A stretch of 64,000 bases of DNA from Halorubrum sp. JWXQ-INN 858 (GTDB lineage Archaea > Halobacteriota > Halobacteria > Halobacteriales > Haloferacaceae), in contig NZ_WUAX01000016.1 in the NCBI RefSeq assembly GCF_009806985.1, forward strand, positions 494,976 to 558,975. Direction: 5' to 3'. Positions 25,011-33,588 of the stretch are shown piece by piece (positions within the stretch are counted from its first letter, which is position 1; each line of letters starts with the position of its first letter). The notes under the pieces were generated by a model, which had not been told where the DNA came from, searched no databases, and saw nothing but the letters and a program-made list of their open reading frames with translations. A program made the translations under genes and the position numbers.

Positions 25011-26003
25011 TCACTTGATCCGCGGGTCCAGCGCGTCCTGGAGCCCGTCGCCGAACAGGTTGAACCCCATGATGGTGATCAGGATGGCGAGCCCCGGCCA
25101 GATGCTCATCCACGGGTTCGAGTGCATGTACTGATGGGAGATCCGCAGCATCTCGCCCCAGTCGGGCGTCGGCGGCTGCGCGCCGTACCCCAGGAACGAG
25201 AGGCCGGCGACGATGAGGATCGTGACGCCGATCTGTAGCGTCGCCAGCACGAGCACCGGCGCGAAGCTGTTCGGGATCACGTGTCGTCGGAGGATGTCCC
25301 GGTCCTTCACGCCCGTCGCGCGGGCGGCCTCGACGTAATCCATCTCCCTGACGCTGAGCACCCGACTGCGTATCAGCCGGGCGAACACCGGGATGAACGC
25401 GATCCCCACGCCGAAGACGGCGTAGGTGATGTCGGGATCGCCCCCGCTCACGAACACCGTGAACACGATGACGAGGACGAGCGGCGGGATGGCGTACAGC
25501 GTCTCGACGGCGCGCATCAGCACGTCGTCGATCCAGCCGCCGTAGTAGCCCGACACCGCGCCGATGAGCACGCCGCCGAGCATCCCCAGCGCCGTCGCCA
25601 CGATGCCGACGAAAAAGGAGATGCGGGTGCCGTACACCAGCCGCGAGATGTAGTCGCGGCCGTTCCGGTCGGTCCCCAACGGGTGTTCGAGCGAGCCGCC
25701 CTCCACGAAGAAGGGCGGCATCCGACGCTCGGTCGTCCCGGGGTCGGGGTGACGCTCCGGGTGGTACCACACCGATTCCGCGAGCGCGAAGTCCTCGACC
25801 CGGCCGAGCGTCAGCCGCGAGAGGTTCGCGTCGATCGTCGTCACGATCGCGACGGTCGCGACCGCCGCGATCACGTACAGCCCGAACCTGGCAGTCGCGT
25901 CCGACTTGATCTTGTCGAGGGTGTACCGCCAGCCGACGTTCGCCTCGACGCCGTCGCCACCGCCGTCCGAGTCCTCCTGTGTCTGTTGTTCGCCGATAGC
26001 CAT
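25011..26003 (-). CDS. oppC: Peptide ABC transporter permease (OppC/DppC-like)
   Basis: This 330-residue permease has an N-terminal cytoplasmic region (residues about 1-35, Gln/Glu-rich) and one helix (YVIAAVATVAIVTTI), a large external loop, and five helices after GRDYISRLVYGTRISFFVG. The EAA-type coupling motif DYVEAARATGVKDRDILRRHVIPN is well preserved. It pairs with OppB. The gene begins at 26003, and its ATG is separated from the oppB stop by one base, so the two are tightly coupled. Confidence 0.95.
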   Translation of the reverse strand: MAIGEQQTQEDSDGGGDGVEANVGWRYTLDKIKSDATARFGLYVIAAVATVAIVTTIDANLSRLTLGRVEDFALAESVWYHPERHPDPGTTERRMPPFFVEGGSLEHPLGTDRNGRDYISRLVYGTRISFFVGIVATALGMLGGVLIGAVSGYYGGWIDDVLMRAVETLYAIPPLVLVIVFTVFVSGGDPDITYAVFGVGIAFIPVFARLIRSRVLSVREMDYVEAARATGVKDRDILRRHVIPNSFAPVLVLATLQIGVTILIVAGLSFLGYGAQPPTPDWGEMLRISHQYMHSNPWMSIWPGLAILITIMGFNLFGDGLQDALDPRIK

Positions 26004-26004
26004 C

Positions 26005-27057
26005 TTAGTTCTCCTCCCCGTACGAGACGCGGGGGTCGATGTACGCGTACGAGATGTCCGTGATGATCACGCCGATAACGAAGACGAACCCGATAACGAC
26101 GGTCGTCCCGATCGTGAGCTGGTAGTCGTGCGTCTGGATCGCCTGGATCAGGAGCCGCCCCATCCCGTTGATCGAGAACACCATCTCGATCAACACCGCG
26201 CCGCCGATCGCGCTCGTCAGGTTGAGACCGATCAGCGTGACGACGGGGAGCTGGGACGGGCGGAACGCGTGTTTCCGCATGATCTTCCGCTCCGAGACGC
26301 CGTAGGCGCGCGCCAGCTGGACGTACTCCTTCTGGAGCGACTCGATCATCGAGCTCCGCTCGACCCGCATGATCGTCGCCATCTGGAGCGTCCCGAGCGC
26401 CACCATCGGCAGTATCAGGTGGCGGACGGTCTGGTAGTACAGCTCCCACTGTGAGGTCAACCCGTAGTGTGACGGGTCACGCCACGGATACACCAGCCTG
26501 CCGGACGGCAACCACCCCAGTTGGACCGAGAACAGGATGATCAACATGATGCCGATCCAGAACGAGGGCGTCGAGACCCCGATCAGCGCCACGACCCGGG
26601 AGACGTGGTCCGCGGGCTGGTTCCGACGCTTGGCCGCCAGCACCCCCAGCGGGACGGCGGTCGCGATCGCGAACGCGAACGCGGAGATCATCAACAGCAG
26701 CGTCGGCGGGAGGCGAGTCAACATGAGGTCGGCGACCGGGCGCTCGTAGTACATGCTGAAGCCGAGGTCGCCCTGGAGGATCCCGGGCGGGCTCCCGACG
26801 AAGCCGGGGATCCCGACCGCGCCGAGGATCCACGACAGTCCGATGTAGTTCAGGAACTGGATGTGGAGCGGTTCATCGAGCCCGTACCGTGCCTCGATGG
26901 CGGCGATCAGCTCGGGGCTCGCTTCCTGCTCGGCCAACATGATGTCGACCGGGTTCCCCGGCATCGAGTTGACGAGCAGGAACGTGATGACAGCGATCCC
27001 GAACATCACGGGGATCGACTGCAACACGCGGTTCAGTGTGTATCGAAGTAGTCCCAT
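26005..27057 (-). CDS. oppB: Peptide ABC transporter permease (OppB/DppB-like)
   Basis: This 350-residue permease starts MGLLRYTLNRVLQSIPVMFG, the standard OppB head with its first helix. The substrate loop includes PGNPVDIMLAEQEASPELIAAIEARYGLDEPL, a hallmark of the family. The EAA coupling motif is EYVQLARAYGVSERKIMRKHAFR. Six helices in all. It follows the binding-protein gene by 102 bases, the only sizeable gap in the operon. Confidence 0.95.
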   Translation of the reverse strand: MGLLRYTLNRVLQSIPVMFGIAVITFLLVNSMPGNPVDIMLAEQEASPELIAAIEARYGLDEPLHIQFLNYIGLSWILGAVGIPGFVGSPPGILQGDLGFSMYYERPVADLMLTRLPPTLLLMISAFAFAIATAVPLGVLAAKRRNQPADHVSRVVALIGVSTPSFWIGIMLIILFSVQLGWLPSGRLVYPWRDPSHYGLTSQWELYYQTVRHLILPMVALGTLQMATIMRVERSSMIESLQKEYVQLARAYGVSERKIMRKHAFRPSQLPVVTLIGLNLTSAIGGAVLIEMVFSINGMGRLLIQAIQTHDYQLTIGTTVVIGFVFVIGVIITDISYAYIDPRVSYGEEN

Positions 27058-27159
27058 TGTCTAATGCGTGTCAACGGTTAGCGGAAATATCTGCTCGATC
27101 CTGATAAACTAATCCATTAGCGCGCGTTTCGGTGGGGAAAAGTCCCCGGAAAGCGCCGA

Positions 27160-28821
27160 TCAGTCGTGCAGGCGGGCGTCCGACACGTCCAGACGCGGGG
27201 TCGTGGACGTGGAGGTGTCGGGGAGGACGCCGTCGACGCGGTCGGTGTCGACCGCGATCGCGCTCAGCGTGTTCCAGCCGGGGACCCAGACGCACTCCTC
27301 GAGGATCTCCTCGGTCGCCTCGATGTAGAGCTGACGGCGGGTGTCGAAGTCGACCGTCTGGCGGGCCTCCGCGATCTTGTCGTGGAACTCGTCGTTGTCG
27401 TAGTAGTGGCCCTGGGTGACGCCCTCGTTGTCGCGGTGGAACAGCTGGTAAAGGTACATGTCGGGGTCCGCCCCGCCGGTCCACCCGAGCGAGTACACGT
27501 TGTAGTCGTCGGCGTCGCCGGTGTCGTACGTGCTGAGGAACGTGTCCCAGTCGAGCCGCTCGACGGTACCGCCGTAGCCGATCTCGTTCAGGCGGTCGGC
27601 GACGAGCTCACACCACTGCTGTCGGAGGTCGTCCGGGGGCGAGATGAAGTGGATCTCCTCGCCCTCCTCGATCGCGTCGGAGCCGTCGAGCAGCTCCCGT
27701 GCGTAGTCGGGGTCGAACTCGTACTCCATGTCGTTCCACTCGTCGAGCGGGAAGTCCCACTCCTCGCCGATCGTCGGCGCGACGGGGTAGTTGATGTTCT
27801 GGCCCGCCTCGCCGATGACGTCGTCGACGTACGCGCCCGTGGAGTGACAGTGGGCGATCGCGCGCCGGACGTCGGGGTCCGCCGTCGGCCCCTCGTTGCA
27901 GTTGAACGCGAGGTAGAAGACGCCGGTGTCGGGCGTGTCCTCGATGGTGATCCCGTCTTCGGCGTCGATGTCCTCCCAGTCGGCCGGCGGGATGCCCTCC
28001 ATCACGTCCGTCTCACGCGCGAGCATGCGGGAGACGCGGCCCGCGTCGTCCTCGGCGGGCTCCCAGCGGATCGAGGGGATCTGGCTGGGCTCGTCCCAGT
28101 AGTCCTCCCACAGCGTGACGTCGGCGAACTCGCCGATGACCGCGTCGTCGAACTGGTAGGGGCCGGAGCCGATGGGGTTCTCCGTGTTGTACGCCTCGGG
28201 GTCCTCCTGTCGAGCCTCCGCGTGAACGACGTTGCGTGCGAGCGTCATCTCCGTGAACGCCCCGTACGGGAACTCGAGGTCGAACTGGACGGTGTGGTCG
28301 TCGAGCGCCTCGGCCGATTCGATCATCGCGACGTCGGGCATGTTGTCCGTCTGCTCCTCGATCGGGGCCATGAACGTGTGGACGACGTCCTCGGCCGTGA
28401 CGGGGGTGCCGTCGTGGAACTCCGGCTCCTCGCGGAGGGGAACGATAAAGCGCGTGCCGTCGCGCTCGATCTCGGGTTCGGCGGCCGCGATCTTCGGCTG
28501 CGGGTCGAGCGTCTGCACGTCGTACTCGTAGAGACCGTCGTATACCGTGTGGATGATCTGTTCGGAGTACGCGTCGTTCAGCACGATGGGGTCCCACTCG
28601 ACGGGCGCCACCTGCTGGGTCACGTTGAGCTGGTCGACGACGCCGCCGTCGTCCGAGCCACCGTTCCCGCCGTTTCCACCGCTCCCGCCCGTTCCGTCGT
28701 CGTCGGCGAGGTCGGGGTCGTCAGCACAGCCTGCCAGAAGGAGGGCTGCGGAAACCGACGCGCCACCAGCGATCGCCTGCCGACGGGTGATACCGGACCG
28801 ACTGTCGTTGTTACGCGGCAT
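27160..28821 (-). CDS. oppA: Peptide-binding lipoprotein of ABC transporter
   Basis: This extracytoplasmic solute-binding protein of family 5 is about 553 residues long. Its export signal is a twin-arginine motif (ITRRQAIAGG) followed by a lipobox (LLLAGC), so the mature N-terminal cysteine carries a lipid anchor. A Gly/Asn-rich linker (GGSGGNGGNGGSDDG) and then the family core follow, with EDVVHTF, GSGPYQF, NEIGYGGTVERLDWDTFLSTY. The most likely start is the ATG at 28821 because the TATA box at 28844-28852 places transcription start there; an in-frame ATG at 28827 would also read MGMPRNN. First gene of the operon. Confidence 0.93.
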   Translation of the reverse strand: MPRNNDSRSGITRRQAIAGGASVSAALLLAGCADDPDLADDDGTGGSGGNGGNGGSDDGGVVDQLNVTQQVAPVEWDPIVLNDAYSEQIIHTVYDGLYEYDVQTLDPQPKIAAAEPEIERDGTRFIVPLREEPEFHDGTPVTAEDVVHTFMAPIEEQTDNMPDVAMIESAEALDDHTVQFDLEFPYGAFTEMTLARNVVHAEARQEDPEAYNTENPIGSGPYQFDDAVIGEFADVTLWEDYWDEPSQIPSIRWEPAEDDAGRVSRMLARETDVMEGIPPADWEDIDAEDGITIEDTPDTGVFYLAFNCNEGPTADPDVRRAIAHCHSTGAYVDDVIGEAGQNINYPVAPTIGEEWDFPLDEWNDMEYEFDPDYARELLDGSDAIEEGEEIHFISPPDDLRQQWCELVADRLNEIGYGGTVERLDWDTFLSTYDTGDADDYNVYSLGWTGGADPDMYLYQLFHRDNEGVTQGHYYDNDEFHDKIAEARQTVDFDTRRQLYIEATEEILEECVWVPGWNTLSAIAVDTDRVDGVLPDTSTSTTPRLDVSDARLHD

Positions 28822-28843
28822 ACCCACGAATTTCGAGCATCAA

Positions 28844-28852
28844 CGTATAAAC
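28844..28852 (-). promoter_or_regulatory. TATA box of the peptide transporter operon
   Basis: On the minus strand the sequence gtttatacg lies 26 bases before 28821. It sits in an AT-rich block (28840-28990) that contrasts with the neighbouring genes. No operator is obvious. Confidence 0.65.
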
Positions 28853-29087
28853 CTTGCTCAATGAAGTGAAACGATCGTGAATGTTTAAGATGTTTTTAAA
28901 AATCAACGGGATTATCGCGTATATCGGAACGTTTCGATGGATCCCTTCGTTTTTGCCGGAACATATACGCTCATAATCGATCAGTCGCGAAGCCGTGAGG
29001 AAACGAACACTCCGTTTGAAAGTTCACGAGACGTTGAACGGCGCGCTCGGCCGAACGGCGATCGGAGCCGCATTCGGTGGGTCAGGA
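28853..29087. other. AT-rich intergenic stretch upstream of the peptide operon
   Basis: This 235-base stretch includes runs such as gatgtttttaaaaatcaacg near 28889 and acatatacgctcataatcg near 28962. No gene is supported on either strand. A 3' end for the GTPase gene (29088) and upstream promoter elements for the peptide operon are the likely contents. Confidence 0.45.
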
Positions 29088-30710
29088 TCAACCGACGGCG
29101 ACGACCGTCCCGACGCCCTTGCTCGCGCCCTCCCGGAAGACGAACCGCTGCCCGGGCTCGACCAGGTACGGCCGGAACTTGAACCGGACGCGCGTCCGGC
29201 CGGTGTCGCCGGGGAGGAGCCGGCCCTCGGCGGGGGCGAACACCGCCGCCTCCGAGAGCGTCTCCAGGTGGACCACCGGCTCGTATCCCTCCCGGATCCG
29301 GGTCGGGTGATTGAGCACCATCACCTCCGCCTCGAACTCGCGGACCGGCTCGGGCGCCGCGTCGCGCGGGAGCAGCGCCATCCCGCGTTCGATCTCCCTC
29401 TCGTCGACGCCCTTGAGGGCGATCCCGACGATCCGTCCCGCCGTCGCCTTGTCGACGCGGTGGTAGTGCATCTCGATCGACCGCACCTCAACCTCGCGGA
29501 AGGAGCCGTCCGCGAACGGGCCGAGCAGGAGTTCGTCGCCCGCCTCGACGGTGCCGGAGTTCACCGTTCCGGAGGCGACCGCGCCAACGCCCGTCACCTT
29601 GTAGCTCCGGTCGATGTACATCCGGAACGCCTCCCGCTCCGGCGTCGCGCGCTTCGGCAGCGTCTCGAACAGCCGGTCGAGGTCGTCGATCCCGTCGCCG
29701 GTCACCGCGCTCGTCCGCAACAGGGGGACGACGCCGTCGCCGACCTCCGCGACCGCGACGTCGACCCCGTGGCGGTCGACGAGCAAGGGGGTCTGTCCGG
29801 CGTTCCGCAGCGTCGACTCCACCTCGCGTTCGACCGCGGCGAGCCGCTCCTCGCTCACGGCGTCCGCCTTCGTGATCGCGACGATCGTCGGGAGCTCCGT
29901 CGCCAACAGGATCCCGAGGTGCTCACGCGTCGTCCGCGTCGGCCCGTCGTCGGCGGCGACGACGAGCAGGCCGTAGTCGAGCTTCTGGCCGACCAGTCCG
30001 CGAATCGTGGTCCGAAGCCACGGCTCGTGGCCCACGGTGTCGACGAAGGAGACGAGCCGATCGGCCCGCTCGACGACCCCCGCCCGGTCCGTCTTGCGGT
30101 GTGGGTTGTCCATGCGGACCGGCTCGTCGGCGTCGTCCGCGAAGCCGTACACCGCGTACGAGAGGTCCGCGGAGAGCCCCCGCTCGACCTCGTGGGGCTG
30201 GACGTCGAGGAACCCCCGCGTCCCGCCCTGTCCGTCGTCGGCGCGGCCGGTGACGAGGGTGCCCACGAGCGTCGACTTCCCGTGGTCGACGTGGCCGGCC
30301 GTCCCGACGACGAGGTGGTCGTCGTCGGCCTCGAACATCCCGCCCTCGCGCAGGGTCGCGAGCCCGACGAGCCCTTCGACGTCGCCGTTGCCGGCGGAGC
30401 CCGCGCTCCACGTCTCGACGTCGGCGATGTGGGCGTCGGCCTCCTCGGCGAGCAGCGAGAGCACGTCCATCGTCTCGGAGAAGGCGTCCGGCGAGATCCC
30501 GGCGAGCCCGCCGGCATCGGTGACGCCGAGGACGTAGGTCGCCTCCCCGTCGCCCGAGAGGACTCGGTGACGGAGCTGCGCCACGAGCGACTCCATCCGC
30601 CCGTCGACCAGGTGGACTTCGCGAGTCAGCCGCTCCTTGAACTCGATCGCGCCACCGTCGCGCTCCCCACGCTCGATGGTCCGTCGGAGGACGGACCGGT
30701 CAGCGCTCAT
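29088..30710 (-). CDS. GTPBP1-like translation GTPase
   Basis: This 540-residue GTPase belongs to the EF-Tu-like translation factors, GTPBP1/GTPBP2 branch. G1 is GTAGHVDHGKST (residues 137-146), G3 is DTVGHEPW, G4 is ITKADA (T-K-A-D form), and the beta-barrel domains follow (IDRSYKVTGVGAVASGTVNSG; RVRFKFRPYLVEPGQRFVFREG). The first 130 residues are an archaeal-specific domain with LLAEEADAHIADVETW. In eukaryotes GTPBP1 works in ribosome-associated quality control and mRNA decay. The start ATG at 30710 (MSADRSVLRRTIERGE) avoids an 18-residue basic extension. The C-terminus ends in KGVGTVVAVG, as in EF-Tu. Confidence 0.88.
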   Translation of the reverse strand: MSADRSVLRRTIERGERDGGAIEFKERLTREVHLVDGRMESLVAQLRHRVLSGDGEATYVLGVTDAGGLAGISPDAFSETMDVLSLLAEEADAHIADVETWSAGSAGNGDVEGLVGLATLREGGMFEADDDHLVVGTAGHVDHGKSTLVGTLVTGRADDGQGGTRGFLDVQPHEVERGLSADLSYAVYGFADDADEPVRMDNPHRKTDRAGVVERADRLVSFVDTVGHEPWLRTTIRGLVGQKLDYGLLVVAADDGPTRTTREHLGILLATELPTIVAITKADAVSEERLAAVEREVESTLRNAGQTPLLVDRHGVDVAVAEVGDGVVPLLRTSAVTGDGIDDLDRLFETLPKRATPEREAFRMYIDRSYKVTGVGAVASGTVNSGTVEAGDELLLGPFADGSFREVEVRSIEMHYHRVDKATAGRIVGIALKGVDEREIERGMALLPRDAAPEPVREFEAEVMVLNHPTRIREGYEPVVHLETLSEAAVFAPAEGRLLPGDTGRTRVRFKFRPYLVEPGQRFVFREGASKGVGTVVAVG

Positions 30711-30787
30711 GGCCGGGCGTAGGCGATAGCCGGCTTTAACGGTTTTCGTGGGAAGATAACTCATGCCATACCCGAAGCGACGGCGGC

Positions 30788-30797
30788 CTTTTTAAGG
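30788..30797 (+). promoter_or_regulatory. TATA-like box of the M29 aminopeptidase gene
   Basis: The run ctttttaagg centres about 25 bases before the ATG at 30817, consistent with a leaderless transcript. Confidence 0.5.
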
Positions 30798-30816
30798 CTC
30801 GCCGAGAGGGGACGGC

Positions 30817-31938
30817 ATGGACGAACGCGTACGCGAACACGCGGCGGTGCTGGTCGACTGGAGCGCGCGGGTCGAGGCGGGCGACGACGTCGTCGTCAGC
30901 GTCGCCGAGGACGCGCACGAGCTCGGGGTCGCCGTCGCCGCGGTGCTCGGCGAGCGTGGGGCGACCGTGACGACCCTGTACGGGTCCGACGAGGTCGAAC
31001 GCGCGTACTTAAAGGGTCACGAGGCCGGCGACGCCGAGGGGTTCGAGGAGCCCGCCGTCGACCGCGCGCTCTTCGAGGCGGCGGACGTCTACCTCCGGAT
31101 CGGCGGGGGCCGGAACACGACCGCGACCGCGGACGTCGAGGGCGCGACCCGTCGGGCGTACGCGACCGCGAACGCCGGCGTCCGGGAGGCCCGGATGGAC
31201 ACCGATTGGGTGTCGACGGTCCACCCGACCCGCTCGCTCGCACAGGGGGCGGGGATGGCGTACGAGGAGTACCAGGAGTTCGTGTACGACGCGGTGTTGC
31301 GCGACTGGGCGGCGCTCGCCGAGGAGATGGCCGAGCTGAAGGCGATCTTCGACGCGGGCGACGAGGTGCGGGTCGTCACCGAACGCGACGACGCGCCCGA
31401 CACCGACGTGACGATGTCGATCGCGGGACGAACCGCCGTCAACTCCGCCGCGTCGGTCGCGTACGACTCGCACAACCTCCCCTCCGGCGAGGTGTTCACC
31501 GCGCCGTACGACACCGAGGGCGAGGCGTTCTTCGACGTGCCGATGACGATCGACGCGACGCGCGTGCGGGACGTTCACCTCGTGTTCGAGGACGGCGAAG
31601 TCGTCGACTTCTCGGCCGGGAGCGGCGAGGACGCGCTGGCGTCGATCCTCGACACCGACCCCGGCGCGCGGCGGCTCGGCGAGCTGGGCGTCGGGATGAA
31701 CCGCGGCATCGACCGCTTTACCGACTCGATCCTGTTCGACGAGAAGATGGGCGACACCGTCCATATGGCTGTCGGGCGCGCCTACGACGCCTGCCTCCCG
31801 GAGGGGGAGACGGGCAACCAGAGCGCGGTCCACGTCGACGTGATCGCCGACGTGAGCGAGGACTCGTTCATCGCGGTCGACGGCGAGGTCGTCCAGCGGG
31901 ACGGGACGTTCCGATGGGAGGACGGCTTCGAGGGCTGA
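30817..31938 (+). CDS. Aminopeptidase, M29 family
   Basis: This 373-residue metal-dependent aminopeptidase removes N-terminal residues from peptides. The start DERVREHAAVLVDWSARVEAGDDVVV and the block SGEVFTAPYDTEGEAFFDVPM (metal-ligand Glu within SGEVFTAP) are typical of M29 (thermophilic aminopeptidase T). The C-terminal ELGVGMNRGIDRFTDSILFDEKMGDTVHMAVGRAYD contains the second Glu and the catalytic His. About 100 residues of the N-domain form a two-lobed fold. It is a likely partner of the peptide importer in using peptides. Confidence 0.93.
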   Translation: MDERVREHAAVLVDWSARVEAGDDVVVSVAEDAHELGVAVAAVLGERGATVTTLYGSDEVERAYLKGHEAGDAEGFEEPAVDRALFEAADVYLRIGGGRNTTATADVEGATRRAYATANAGVREARMDTDWVSTVHPTRSLAQGAGMAYEEYQEFVYDAVLRDWAALAEEMAELKAIFDAGDEVRVVTERDDAPDTDVTMSIAGRTAVNSAASVAYDSHNLPSGEVFTAPYDTEGEAFFDVPMTIDATRVRDVHLVFEDGEVVDFSAGSGEDALASILDTDPGARRLGELGVGMNRGIDRFTDSILFDEKMGDTVHMAVGRAYDACLPEGETGNQSAVHVDVIADVSEDSFIAVDGEVVQRDGTFRWEDGFEG

Positions 31939-31962
31939 TCGAGGGACTCCCTGCTCGCGGAG

Positions 31963-32316
31963 TTACAGTCGTTCGACGAACGTCGCGTCCGCGGAGGTGT
32001 GTCCCTGGTTGAACGACAGCACCTTCGCGCGGATCACGTCGCCCTCGCCGACGGAGCCGGGGATCCCCTCGGTGAAGACGACGAACCCCTCGACCTTCCC
32101 GACGGCGACCTCCTCGCCGGAGTGGTGGTCGGTGAGTTCGGTGACCCCGAACTCGTAGGTGCCGCCGATCTCGACGGGCGGGTCGCGCGCTCTGGCGGCG
32201 TCGTGGGCGCGTTTCGACTCCCGGGCGTCCGTCGACGGTCCGCGGAGCCGGCGAACGACGAGGAGGAGGACGACCGACAGCGCGACCCCCGCGGCGACGT
32301 AGTGGACGGGTTCCAT
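31963..32316 (-). CDS. Membrane-anchored TRAM domain protein
   Basis: This 117-residue protein starts with a single helix (HYVAAGVALSVVLLLVVRRL, residues about 5-24). After a linker it has one TRAM domain (about residues 48-117): GGTYEFGVTEL, GKVEGFVVFTEG, GEGDVIRAKVLSFNQGHTSADA. TRAM domains bind RNA, and small TRAM proteins are RNA chaperones in archaea. An N-terminal membrane anchor would place an RNA-binding domain at the membrane, a less usual arrangement. It converges with the M29 gene. Confidence 0.85.
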   Translation of the reverse strand: MEPVHYVAAGVALSVVLLLVVRRLRGPSTDARESKRAHDAARARDPPVEIGGTYEFGVTELTDHHSGEEVAVGKVEGFVVFTEGIPGSVGEGDVIRAKVLSFNQGHTSADATFVERL

Positions 32317-32368
32317 GCGGGCGAATGGCCCGGGACCCTTTTCAAGCGGTCGGTCGGCGACGGCGGCT

Positions 32369-32391
32369 CGCTGGGTGGCGCGCTGGGTGGC
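32369..32391 (+). repeat. 12-base duplication next to a stop codon
   Basis: The 11-base word cgctgggtggc is repeated at 32369-32379 and 32381-32391. It ends immediately before the stop (32392-32394) of the alanine dehydrogenase gene on the minus strand. Confidence 0.6.
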
Positions 32392-33393
32392 TCACTCGGC
32401 GAGCCCGAGCAGGTCGAACGGGTAGCCGTTGTCGTTGTCGTCGGCGTACTCGTACACGACGTGGGCGGTCGCGACGTCCTGGATCGCGAGGCCGGTCGAG
32501 TCGAAGACGCTGACTCCGGTCACGCCGCCGTCGCCGGCGCGGCCCGCGCGGTTCCCGACGACGATCTCGCCGATCTCGCCGTAGACGTCGTCGTCCGTGA
32601 GCGTCCCGGCGGCGTAGGGGACGTTGATCTCGCCGGAGTGGGTACACTGCTCGTGGTCGTCGATGACGATCGTCGCGTCGAGCAGCAGCTCGTCGGCGAG
32701 CTCGTGTTTCCCCTCCGCGTCCGCGCCCATCGCGTTGACGTGCGTGTGCTCGCCGACGTCGTCCGGGCCGACGATCGGCGTCTCGACGGGCGTCACCGTC
32801 GAGAGGACGTCACAGTGGCCGGCCTCCGAGATGGAGCCGGCACGGACCTCGAACCGGTCGGCGAACGCGTCGATGAACCGGGCGACGCGCTCCTCGTCGA
32901 GGTCGCTGACGACGACCTCCTCGATGTCGCGCACCTCCGCGATCGCCTCGAGCTGGGTGTACGACTGGACGCCGGCGCCCACGATCCCGAGCGACGAGGC
33001 GTCCGCGACCGCGAGGTGGTCGGTGGCGACGGCGGCGGCCGCGCCGGTCCGTTTCATCGTCAGCTCCGTGCCGTCCATGATCGCGAGCGGGAACGCCGTC
33101 TGGGGGTCCGAGTAGACCATCGTCCCCATCACGGTCGGGAGGTCGAACGCCTCCGGGTTGTCGGTGTGGACGTTCACCCACTTGATCCCGGCCGCGTCCC
33201 AGTCGCCCGTGTCCATGTACGCGGGCATCGACCGGAAGTCGCCGTTGTACTCGGGGAGGTCGATGTACGACTTCGGCGGCATCTGTGCGTCGCCGCGCTC
33301 GTAGGCCGCGAACGCGCCCTCGACCGCGTCGATGACGCGGTCCATCTGTGCGTTCTCGTCGACGTCGTCGCTGTTGAGAAGCAGCGTCTGCAT
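32392..33393 (-). CDS. Alanine dehydrogenase / ornithine cyclodeaminase family
   Basis: This 333-residue NAD-dependent enzyme belongs to the mu-crystallin/ornithine cyclodeaminase family; archaeal members are mostly alanine dehydrogenases that make alanine from pyruvate and ammonia. Hallmarks are MPPKSYIDLPEY, FRSMPAYM, GIKWVNVHTDNP (lysine of the active site), FPLAIMDGTELTMKRTGA, and the Rossmann segment LGIVGAGVQSYTQLEAIAEVR. The start MQTLLLNSDDVDENAQMDRVIDAV matches the usual N-terminus. It is alone, with 195 bases upstream. Ornithine cyclodeaminase activity cannot be excluded from sequence. Confidence 0.9.
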   Translation of the reverse strand: MQTLLLNSDDVDENAQMDRVIDAVEGAFAAYERGDAQMPPKSYIDLPEYNGDFRSMPAYMDTGDWDAAGIKWVNVHTDNPEAFDLPTVMGTMVYSDPQTAFPLAIMDGTELTMKRTGAAAAVATDHLAVADASSLGIVGAGVQSYTQLEAIAEVRDIEEVVVSDLDEERVARFIDAFADRFEVRAGSISEAGHCDVLSTVTPVETPIVGPDDVGEHTHVNAMGADAEGKHELADELLLDATIVIDDHEQCTHSGEINVPYAAGTLTDDDVYGEIGEIVVGNRAGRAGDGGVTGVSVFDSTGLAIQDVATAHVVYEYADDNDNGYPFDLLGLAE

Positions 33394-33588
33394 GTGGCCA
33401 GACTTGCCGTTCAGGTATTTAATTCATGTGAGACGCGTCGCTCCCGGAGCGACCTCCATGCGGTCCCCGTTCTCGTCGGAACGGATCCGAAAAAACGCGC
33501 GTTCGTTGGCGATTCGTCGGTCAGCGGTCGGCTGCCGGCCGATCGACGGCCGGTCGGTGTCGTGGGGAGCGAGTGCGTCCGGCCGGGG

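Noticed and set aside
28937..29182. An 81-codon plus-strand frame upstream of the peptide operon
   Set aside because: It runs into the antisense of the GTPBP1-like gene and is Arg-rich.
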